A stretch of DNA of 64,000 nucleotides. Origin: a virus. Position 1 is the stretch's first letter. Each line of letters begins with the position of its first letter. Below the pieces are notes generated by a model. That model did no database searches. It was not told the DNA's origin and saw only the letters and a list, made by a program, of their open reading frames with translations. Of the stretch, positions 56,608 to 64,000 are shown one piece after another. The translations under genes and the position numbers were made by a program. The stretch lies in IMG/VR virus record IMGVR_UViG_3300009103_001934, positions 114,488-178,487 of that record, one strand, 5' to 3'.

Positions 56608-59600
56608 ATGAGATCTACAGTACAGCCGTTTAGGAGAAACTCTGCTTTGTACAGGGTATATGATGATCTTATTTTATATCTCAAAAGCGAATTAAACTGG
56701 CAAGATCTAAGTTATTATTATCAAGAGGTTATTGAGCCTTCTGGTTTAAATCAAAATATTCTTCCAGATAATCATTTTGTGCCCTTACCGGGGTTTGATA
56801 TAAATCACAAAACTCATTCTTTAATTTCTCTCCATAAAACTAATGTGGCATCGGTTTTCTTTTCTGGGGAAGCGCTTCATGAAAACGGTGATATGATGAG
56901 TGGTCAATCTATTCCCGTAAGTGGAACAGGAGTATATACTACTGGCCCCGAGTTAGATTCCGCTTCCGAGTTTGACTTAAAGAATGATTTCTGTATAGAA
57001 TTTTGGGCTCAATTCAGCGGGGTGCCAGATGCACCCGACCCTTCGTATTTGTTCGATTTTGGTAATATTAAATTTAGTTGTTTAAGTGGAATGCTTAGTA
57101 TAGAAGCTCCAGATTCTGCAGAAAAATATTTTGACTATTATGACCCGGGTTTTATACATGAGCCAGACCTTACTAAGCCGAGCTTAACTAATCGATTTAG
57201 TCATTATGCTATACAAAAAAGAGATGACTATATTCAACTTTTTATTGGCCCCCAAGAGAATGATGGATCGCCGGGACCGATGTTTAAAATCTTAGAAGAG
57301 CCACTTCGTGATAAAAGACTATTGTGGCCGGATAATAAATATCTTATTACGGGCAACTCTGCTCATCCATATTATAATATTAGAACTTTTGGTTCAACTA
57401 TAAGTGGTACAAACTTCTTTACGGGCTGGATGGATGAAATTAAGGTCTGGAAAACGTGGATTTATGATGGGCCAGTTGTCCCGGGTCCATATCCAGAAGT
57501 TAGCGGTATATATCTTGGCTTCGATGATCATCGAGTGGGACGATGTAAGGCTGGCACGGGCCCCGGCACAACGAAGCCCTGCGAAACATTTAATCAAGTA
57601 GACTTGATGAGGCAAAGATTAACCCGACCTCATCAGTATATGCCCTGCTCAACTATCGGTGGATTCCGGGACCAATTCGTTGGTAAAATAGAATTTTTTA
57701 TACAAGTCAAAGCTCCTATTGATCCTAGATATAGTATGCATCGACCACTTCCTTATATAGTCAGATGGTATCACCAAAAAGAATCTGTTGGTCCTCCGGG
57801 AGGTGGCATTAGCACTCAGTTGCCTAGGCCAAGAAAACTAGTTGCTTCTACCGAGTGGGGTATTGGTCGGCGAAGGCAATATGGACAGGGGCACTACACA
57901 TTTAATGAGGGAGGTTTATGTAATTTAATTATAGATCCGCTTACTTATAATGAAAGGGGTATTTATAGCTGCAAGGTTATTTTCGGCGATCCGAATAGGC
58001 CGGTTAATGTAATTGAATCGAAGGGGGTTTATAAAACCACACCCGGAGCGCCTAATCACTATGGAACCAAAGAGATAGCTTTTACATGCGGTTGTATTTC
58101 ATCACAGCAATTATATAATGGGCCGGGGGTATATACGCGGTCAGCCAATTTGTATCATCCGGCGACCACCTGTTATCCTCCCTTGGGTAATGTCGAAATA
58201 TTGTGGATTGATGTCGTACCTACGAAGCCGCCATGGATAACTACAACTGACTGTTTTAAAAAGTGGGCGATAGGAACAGACGCTACAGTGTGTGCTCACA
58301 TGAATAATTTAAAGGCAGACAACTATACTGGCCCGATTACTTGGACTTGGGGTACTGCTGGAAATATACACGCGGGACAAACTGATGCTAAATCTTGTCT
58401 CACGATTCCGAATTTAAGAAAAAATACTAGATTTAAAGTTACTGCTGTAGATGCTGATGGAAAAAAATGGGAAGCACAGTGCGGCGCATTTATTGATTAC
58501 CCCCCCTTGCAGTGCCCGACGATTATTGATTTATTACCCAACGACCACAAAACAAATGAATATACCGTTGATCCTGTTGGCGTAATAAGTCAGGTTAAAC
58601 AAACGAATCAAAGCTGCGAATGGAGAAGAGATATCGATGTTAAACCTGATCAAACCAGTATAGATATAAAACTTGAAATTATAGCTAATGACCCTAATAT
58701 TCCAGATTTACTCACTGGAGGATTAAGATATGAATGGTGGCAAGGAAATCAGTGGGTTAATGGTTTAAGCACTAAAAACGTTACCGTTTCTGAGAATACA
58801 AATGTATGGTACAAATGCAGAGTGGGATATAATAACTATCCCGGTAACGATCCGTCGGGAGTTAGGCAGGAAGCATGGGCGACTTGTTATTTTTATATAA
58901 ATTTTCCAGATTGTAAGGGTCCTTCTGTCGAGTGGGAAGGAATATCTAGCGGGCATCAAATAAGCATGAGTACTTCTTCTTCTAACTGGAAAAAGGCTAA
59001 CTCAGGCAAGGACGAAATAACCGTAAATGTATACGCTTGCTCTGAGGATACAGAAATATGTTTGTATGGGTTTTTTAATAGAAATAACGCAAGCTTTAAT
59101 CATTTACAATACGGTAATCCTAATTGCTCGAGATCATTCGGAGGAACCACTTTACAGGGAGGGGGATACACCTATGACGATGGGCAAGGAGTTGGTGGCG
59201 CTGGTATTAAATCAAGGCAAGGGGGACCTAATGCCTCCCAAAATCCGGCCACTTTCAAAATAGAAGAATATAATGCAGCGCATGATTGTTGGGGGCCTGA
59301 GGCAGACAAACTTATAATTACAAAAGATTTATATAGTCAAGACGATGGGTCGTGGGTAGAGTTAGATTTTATTAATGAGTGTGATATTATTACTAAAAAA
59401 GTAAATTTCAAAGTATTTCAAGAGCCCAAGCCAATTATTCAGGCTATATATCCTAGCAGGTGGTACTGGGGATCGAAACGGAAGTCAACAAGACTTTCTC
59501 TTTATCGTTTTTTACACGTATTTACGTATAACGCAAGTAATCTGCGAACGGGCGTGACTAAGCAGTATAGCGATTATTGGTCTCCCTCTTCAGAAAATAT

Positions 59601-60216
59601 GTCCTTTTTACTAAAGCCTACGACGAGTGGTTGTATGTTCTGGCGTATTAGTCTTAATGGGACTGTTTTATCTGGGTGGAATCATATGCCGGGTGGTTCA
59701 AAGTGCGGGCTTTTAAACTATCCCTGTTTAGTAATTTACAACGACCATGGAATAACCCTTGGGTTCTCTACGACATTCGGGAAGAGAAGCGCAACTTTAA
59801 CTATCGACGGAAAAAAAGCTTGGAACTCTATCGCTTCTAACGTATTTCAAAAGGGTGTTAATAATTTAAAATTAGAAGTATGCAATAATCCTTCGGACAA
59901 AAATAGTGTTCATGCTGGAGACTGTGCTTCGCATGATGTAGAAATTGTTATAGAAGATTCACCAATAATTATTAGCCCAATAAATAATAAGCTCTCTGGA
60001 GTGTTTAATAAACCGGCCCAAACTTGGTGGTGGCGTTGGTGGTGGCCTTGGTATAACCCTTTCTTTAATCCTAATGGTACTCCTCCGAGGATTTATGGAT
60101 TGTTAAAAGGTCAAAATGGCTGGTGGCGCTGGAATTATGCTAATACTAGGCCACCCGGGACAAATTCTATGAATGGCACAAGGATCTCTTTGAGGACTTA
60201 TGTCGCTATGAACTAA
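56608..60216 (+). CDS. Large multi-domain virion protein with LamG-like domain
   Basis: This 1202-residue protein has an N-terminal region leading into a LamG-like domain (about 115-300: LKNDFCIEFWAQFSGVPDAP, MLSIEAPDS, TGWMDEIKVWKTWIYDG). It continues with a series of Cys-containing Ig-like units (ERGIYSCKVIFGD, TVCAHMNNLKADNY, WYKCRVGYNN), and an aromatic-rich C-terminus (WWWRWWWPWYNPF). It would be a long surface adhesin or fibre. Ig-type beta-sandwich repeats are common in phage adhesins. Confidence 0.8.
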   Translation: MRSTVQPFRRNSALYRVYDDLILYLKSELNWQDLSYYYQEVIEPSGLNQNILPDNHFVPLPGFDINHKTHSLISLHKTNVASVFFSGEALHENGDMMSGQSIPVSGTGVYTTGPELDSASEFDLKNDFCIEFWAQFSGVPDAPDPSYLFDFGNIKFSCLSGMLSIEAPDSAEKYFDYYDPGFIHEPDLTKPSLTNRFSHYAIQKRDDYIQLFIGPQENDGSPGPMFKILEEPLRDKRLLWPDNKYLITGNSAHPYYNIRTFGSTISGTNFFTGWMDEIKVWKTWIYDGPVVPGPYPEVSGIYLGFDDHRVGRCKAGTGPGTTKPCETFNQVDLMRQRLTRPHQYMPCSTIGGFRDQFVGKIEFFIQVKAPIDPRYSMHRPLPYIVRWYHQKESVGPPGGGISTQLPRPRKLVASTEWGIGRRRQYGQGHYTFNEGGLCNLIIDPLTYNERGIYSCKVIFGDPNRPVNVIESKGVYKTTPGAPNHYGTKEIAFTCGCISSQQLYNGPGVYTRSANLYHPATTCYPPLGNVEILWIDVVPTKPPWITTTDCFKKWAIGTDATVCAHMNNLKADNYTGPITWTWGTAGNIHAGQTDAKSCLTIPNLRKNTRFKVTAVDADGKKWEAQCGAFIDYPPLQCPTIIDLLPNDHKTNEYTVDPVGVISQVKQTNQSCEWRRDIDVKPDQTSIDIKLEIIANDPNIPDLLTGGLRYEWWQGNQWVNGLSTKNVTVSENTNVWYKCRVGYNNYPGNDPSGVRQEAWATCYFYINFPDCKGPSVEWEGISSGHQISMSTSSSNWKKANSGKDEITVNVYACSEDTEICLYGFFNRNNASFNHLQYGNPNCSRSFGGTTLQGGGYTYDDGQGVGGAGIKSRQGGPNASQNPATFKIEEYNAAHDCWGPEADKLIITKDLYSQDDGSWVELDFINECDIITKKVNFKVFQEPKPIIQAIYPSRWYWGSKRKSTRLSLYRFLHVFTYNASNLRTGVTKQYSDYWSPSSENMSFLLKPTTSGCMFWRISLNGTVLSGWNHMPGGSKCGLLNYPCLVIYNDHGITLGFSTTFGKRSATLTIDGKKAWNSIASNVFQKGVNNLKLEVCNNPSDKNSVHAGDCASHDVEIVIEDSPIIISPINNKLSGVFNKPAQTWWWRWWWPWYNPFFNPNGTPPRIYGLLKGQNGWWRWNYANTRPPGTNSMNGTRISLRTYVAMN

Positions 60217-60217
60217 A

Positions 60218-63200
60218 ATGAGTTGGAAGACTATATATAATTATACAGTTACAGGTAACGGCCCGTATTATTACGGCGCCGATTTACCCAACTCTAGTAA
60301 TTGGAGAATTAATCAGGCTGATGGGGAAATACAAATAAATGAAACTACTCCTGAGGGTAAGTATAAATTTGATATTTGGGTTCAAGACACTAAGGGCGGA
60401 TTTTCTATAGGGTCGCCGCATATGGCTAACGTAAATATCCCCGGAAGAAAAGACGAAAATATAGACGTAGAAGTTATAAGAAATGGAATCGATCCGTTTT
60501 GTAGTCTAGAAAAAATATATGTAGAGTTCACTGATGTTAAAATATATAAAGGAGATTGTACAGAAGGTAAAGTGGGCTGGAGATTGTATGATCAAAATTT
60601 TATTCATGTCAATAGAAACTTCGAGTTAGTAAAAAACGAAGCCCTTTCTGATCCCGCAAACGGTAAGTGCTATTTTGAATATACTGGTTGTAATTATCCG
60701 GTTTATTATGAGCGAAACCATTCCCTTAATAAAAATTGTGATTTTTGTGGGGCAGAATCTAAAGCGGGATATTTAAAAAGCGGTTTTCTATCCGCTTCAT
60801 TAGATAAAGTAGATGCAGATAATAATATTTTTAAGTTAAGGTTCGATGGAAAATATCCAAACGATAATTCTAAAAATAATTTTGCTAACATTTATCATAT
60901 AGATAGATTTTTAAGCGATCCATTTGATGCGCCCAATTTTATAGATGACGATGGTTTACGGGGATTTAAGAATTACCTCGTGGGTTTTGATCCTTTGGGG
61001 ACTTTTGATGGGTCTCAGATTTTAGGGTCGGGGGGTAGGTGTTACATAAGTTACGATTACTGTGACTGCGTAAATGTGGACTGTAACTTACGGACGCCTA
61101 CTCCCTACCCTACTTGTACAGTAAGTTATACGCCCTCTGCCACCGTGTCAGAAACACCGACACCTACAGTTACGTATACCCCCACTCTGACCGAAACAGC
61201 GACCGCGACGTTTACCGTTACGGAAACTGCGCCAAGTAGATTAAATGCGGTTTTGTTCGGCTTGAATCCTTGCGCACTAAATCGTAATGCTCCAAACCCG
61301 TGGGACCGCACTCCTTATACGGGATATTTTGCCCGCTTATTAAAAACAGGAAATGTCGGAGGAGACTGTAGAGCACTGATTGGCGCTGCTCCTTTGGACT
61401 CTAATAATTCTATAGAAAGTTATAAGTTTCCCGGCGCAGACGCGGAGTGCTTTGATTCAAATAATCCGGGACATAACCCGCACAAGTTTGATAATCCTAT
61501 TATTTCTTTTGATATAAATGGAACAGATCCTCAATACTTGGATCATCCTGACAATAACAGATTACTACGAAGAAGAGGCCAACAGGGGGTCGGTCTAATT
61601 CCTGCTCATGATGATTTTTGGAAAGCTTTAAATTATAATAGGGGCCATACAATATTTAATAACCTGACTAATTCCGCATCTTATACTACCTTTGGTGATT
61701 GTTTAAGTTGTATTGGTATAACTCCGAGCGCGACCGCCACGCCTACTGCGGATAGCAGTTGCTTTGCTTTGATTCATTTGACTGGTTGCGCAGGAAATAC
61801 TGCGTCCCAAGGTAATTTATTTTCTATGTTGTTGGACTCCAGTAATGCCTCAAGGTCTTGGAGTACTCTTTTTCAAGGGAAAACTTATAAATTTAGTCGA
61901 GACGGAATTGCTGACGACGGTTGTTTTCAGCAACCACCTTCATCACAGAGAATAGGAAATAAACCCCCGTTGGTCTGTCTCGTTAATGGCGCCCCGCAAT
62001 ATTATGATGGTCCTCCAAATAGAAGGGCTTTAAGGTCTCGGGGTAATTTGGGATTGGGTTTATTAGATCATGATCAGGACGCTTGGGATCAGCTAAATAA
62101 TTGTAGGGGTACAACTGTATATGGTAATTTTAATAGTATTGTAAGTCCTCAAGAATACAATAGTTGTACGCTTTGTTTTGGGCTTACTCATACCGCTACT
62201 GCTACTAAAACTCCAAGCGCCACGGCTACCTTTTCTTCTTCCGTTAGCGCTTCTGAAACGCCTACGGTTACAGAGTCTGCTACTCTTACCCATACGCATA
62301 CAGCAACAAGTACTTCTTCGGATACTCCTACGTTTACAGCATCACATACTCCTACTGTTTCCGCAACCGCTACCCTTACGGTTTCAGCGACCCATACGGA
62401 CTCAATTACGTCTACACCGACGCCCACTATAAGTTATAGCCCGACTGTTACGTCTACTTCTACCAGTACAGTAAGCGCAACCCCCAGTATATCGTCTACA
62501 CCAACGGTTTCATCTAGTCCTACTTTGACTCATACTGCAACCGTTACTCTTTCTGATACGGCAACTCACACTGTTTCGCATACGCCCACTTTAACATTTA
62601 CGCACCCCCTCAGTTCAACGGTAACTGGTACGGTATCGCATACCCCCACGGTTTCGCATACACCGACGTTAACTGGATCTCGTACAGCAACTTCGACCAG
62701 AACAGAAACAGCAACGGTTTCATTTACCCCTACTTTGACTCATACCACAACCGCTACCCTTTCTGATACGCCGACTCATTCAGCTACATTAAGTTATAGT
62801 CCTACGCATACTACAACGAGTACGGCATCTCACACACCGACTATAAGTCATACGCCAACGTATACCGCTTCTCATACGTCTAGCGTTTCTCATACGCCTA
62901 CTATAAGTCATACACGCACTCGGACTCACACTTCTACAGGAACGCATACTGCTACAGGTAGCGTTTCTCATACGCCCACTATGACTAGAACGGCAACTGC
63001 AACCAGTTCGCATACGTCTACATTAAGTCATACGCCTACGTTTACAGGTTCACATACATCTACCGTAAGTCACACGCCAACATATACGGGTTCATATACA
63101 GCAACGATGACTCGTACGGCTTCGGCTACTGTGTCAGCTACATCTACATTTACTGGGACAGCGACAAAAACATCTACGCGTACACTAACTCATACCGTAT

Positions 63201-64000
63201 CTCACACTCCAACTATAAGTCATACTCTTACTGGAACAGTTTCACACACGCCCACCTTGACGCATACTCCTACGGTTACTCGTTCTGCTACTGAAACTGT
63301 ATCAGATACGCCAACCGTTACAGCTTCCCATACAGTTACTGCAAGTCATACACCAACTTATACGGTATCTCACACGCCGACATTAACCGTTACCTTTACT
63401 CCTACGGTTTCTCATACGCCTACTTTAACACGTACCCCAACAGTTACTCGTTCTGGTACTGAAACTATATCGCATACGCCGACTTATACTATATCTGATA
63501 CGCCTACAATATCTCATACTCCGACCTATACCGTATCACATACGCCTACTCATACTGTATCAGATACACCTACGGTATCGCATACACCAACTGTGTCTCA
63601 TACTTTAACTGTAACTCGAACAGTTACAGCAACTGTATCTGGCACATTAACATCAACGGCGTCTTATACGCCTACGATTTCACATACACCGACCTATACG
63701 GTGTCTCATACGCCCACGTTAACTCATTCGGCGACGGCAACGGAAACTGCTACTGGAACAGTTTCTCATACCGACACAGAAACTGTTTCTCATACTCCGA
63801 CAGTAAGTCATACAGTAACTGGTACGATTTCTCACACTCCTACACGTACTGTTACATCTACGATTTCTCATACGCCTACGCTATCTGCTTCCGATACCCC
63901 AACGTTGTCCGCTTCGCATACACCGACTGTAACGTATACAGATCCGCATACTTTGACAGCAACGGGTACGGTTTCTCATACGAGGACTCGTACGCGTACT
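60218..64000 (+). CDS. Giant Thr-rich fibre protein, C-terminus beyond window
   Basis: An uninterrupted frame of 1261 codons starts at the ATG 2 nt after the preceding stop and leaves the window open. It has a beta-rich Cys-containing N-terminal region (about 1-300) and a first Thr-rich linker. Two paralogous Cys-containing modules of about 170 residues follow (61.2-61.7 and 61.7-62.2 kb; both with LR-RG-x-GLGL / DDFWKALN-type ends). From about 62.18 kb a very long Thr/Ser-x dipeptide stretch (SHTPTLTHTPTVTRSATETV type) runs to the end. It is likely a mucin-like or extended fibrous stalk on the virion surface. Confidence 0.85.
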   Translation, partial: MSWKTIYNYTVTGNGPYYYGADLPNSSNWRINQADGEIQINETTPEGKYKFDIWVQDTKGGFSIGSPHMANVNIPGRKDENIDVEVIRNGIDPFCSLEKIYVEFTDVKIYKGDCTEGKVGWRLYDQNFIHVNRNFELVKNEALSDPANGKCYFEYTGCNYPVYYERNHSLNKNCDFCGAESKAGYLKSGFLSASLDKVDADNNIFKLRFDGKYPNDNSKNNFANIYHIDRFLSDPFDAPNFIDDDGLRGFKNYLVGFDPLGTFDGSQILGSGGRCYISYDYCDCVNVDCNLRTPTPYPTCTVSYTPSATVSETPTPTVTYTPTLTETATATFTVTETAPSRLNAVLFGLNPCALNRNAPNPWDRTPYTGYFARLLKTGNVGGDCRALIGAAPLDSNNSIESYKFPGADAECFDSNNPGHNPHKFDNPIISFDINGTDPQYLDHPDNNRLLRRRGQQGVGLIPAHDDFWKALNYNRGHTIFNNLTNSASYTTFGDCLSCIGITPSATATPTADSSCFALIHLTGCAGNTASQGNLFSMLLDSSNASRSWSTLFQGKTYKFSRDGIADDGCFQQPPSSQRIGNKPPLVCLVNGAPQYYDGPPNRRALRSRGNLGLGLLDHDQDAWDQLNNCRGTTVYGNFNSIVSPQEYNSCTLCFGLTHTATATKTPSATATFSSSVSASETPTVTESATLTHTHTATSTSSDTPTFTASHTPTVSATATLTVSATHTDSITSTPTPTISYSPTVTSTSTSTVSATPSISSTPTVSSSPTLTHTATVTLSDTATHTVSHTPTLTFTHPLSSTVTGTVSHTPTVSHTPTLTGSRTATSTRTETATVSFTPTLTHTTTATLSDTPTHSATLSYSPTHTTTSTASHTPTISHTPTYTASHTSSVSHTPTISHTRTRTHTSTGTHTATGSVSHTPTMTRTATATSSHTSTLSHTPTFTGSHTSTVSHTPTYTGSYTATMTRTASATVSATSTFTGTATKTSTRTLTHTVSHTPTISHTLTGTVSHTPTLTHTPTVTRSATETVSDTPTVTASHTVTASHTPTYTVSHTPTLTVTFTPTVSHTPTLTRTPTVTRSGTETISHTPTYTISDTPTISHTPTYTVSHTPTHTVSDTPTVSHTPTVSHTLTVTRTVTATVSGTLTSTASYTPTISHTPTYTVSHTPTLTHSATATETATGTVSHTDTETVSHTPTVSHTVTGTISHTPTRTVTSTISHTPTLSASDTPTLSASHTPTVTYTDPHTLTATGTVSHTRTRTRT
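61118..61235 (+). repeat. First Thr-rich linker in giant fibre gene
   Basis: About 40 codons of (T/S)-x dipeptides (SYTPSATVSETPTPTVTYTP) lie before the first Cys module; a shorter one (ITPSATATPTA) separates the two modules. Confidence 0.8.
62180..64000 (+). repeat. Long Thr/Ser-x repeat region, open at window end
   Basis: Some 600 codons follow a strict (T/S)-x alternation with recurrent SHTPT. The x position is varied (V, H, P, A, L, R, Y, E, G). Codons for the same residues vary freely (ACG/ACT/ACA/ACC, CAT/CAC), so the DNA is not a simple tandem array, although a 6-nt period is visible. Confidence 0.95.

Noticed and set aside
62188-62427. ORFs in other frames of the Thr-rich repeat (for example 84- and 79-codon frames)
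   Set aside because: The 6-nt periodic sequence keeps several frames open; only the frame continuous from 60218 to the window end is credible.
1-64000. CRISPR arrays, insertion sequences, prophage att sites
   Set aside because: No regularly spaced repeat-spacer array, transposase, integrase or flanking direct repeat was seen; the repeats found are operator-, iteron- or coding-type.

Overview
The window looks like a large piece of a lytic tailed double-stranded DNA phage genome (Caudoviricetes). The marker genes are a terminase large subunit, portal, prohead protease/scaffold, major capsid protein, several collagen-like and LamG-like fibre genes, an RIIB-like protein, PhoH, a ClpP-like protease and a SleB-type endolysin. 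No integrase, tRNA gene, plasmid or host-chromosome gene was recognised. The host cannot be named. The promoters in the left part are ordinary bacterial sigma70-type (TTGACA, 17 nt, TATAAT), and the capsid genes carry AAGGAG ribosome-binding sites.

Layout. (1) 1-6.6 kb: hypothetical genes, the RIIB-like gene, a RuvB-like AAA+ ATPase, two sets of short direct repeats, a small hairpin RNA candidate and a roughly 480-nt structured RNA candidate (5846-6328) behind a strong promoter. (2) 6.6-16.2 kb: an early-type accessory region of about 25 small genes, most with their own promoter. At least fourteen promoter/gene pairs in the window have the start codon 4-9 nt after the -10 hexamer, seven of them at exactly 6 nt, so the mRNAs should be leaderless or nearly so. 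Intergenic spaces reuse a small set of parts: a GGGACCGGTCCC palindrome (8 copies), a GAGAC..GTCTC palindrome, a DnaA-box-like TTATNCACA nonamer (7 copies), and a GGTRGGAC/GTCCCACC hairpin exactly 8 nt before an extended -10 promoter (4 copies). Whole promoter-plus-gene units have been duplicated. (3) 16.2-25.8 kb: a surface-modification cassette with glycosyltransferases, RmlA, RmlD and RmlB of the dTDP-rhamnose pathway (no RmlC seen), asparagine synthetase, a methyltransferase and a sulfotransferase, with phoH and clpP embedded. (4) 25.8-42.4 kb: a phage sigma factor, an ERCC4-type nuclease, terminase, portal, a lipoprotein/membrane (lysis-like) cluster, protease-scaffold, decoration-like protein and major capsid protein. 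(5) 42.4-64 kb: virion proteins and fibres, including three paralogous collagen-like proteins, LamG-bearing proteins, a GT4 glycosyltransferase on the opposite strand, and a giant fibre gene whose C-terminal half is a Thr/Ser-x dipeptide repeat and which runs off the window. A group I intron of the T4 td type lies between two virion genes at about 45.56-45.86 kb.

How it fits together (inference). Host RNA polymerase would read the left region from strong sigma70 promoters. The phage sigma factor at 26.4 kb would then direct the GTGTAATA-type motifs that sit just before many right-hand genes. The sugar, amide, methyl and sulfate-transfer genes could modify fibres, virion glycans or the host surface. 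Most small early proteins have no recognisable function.
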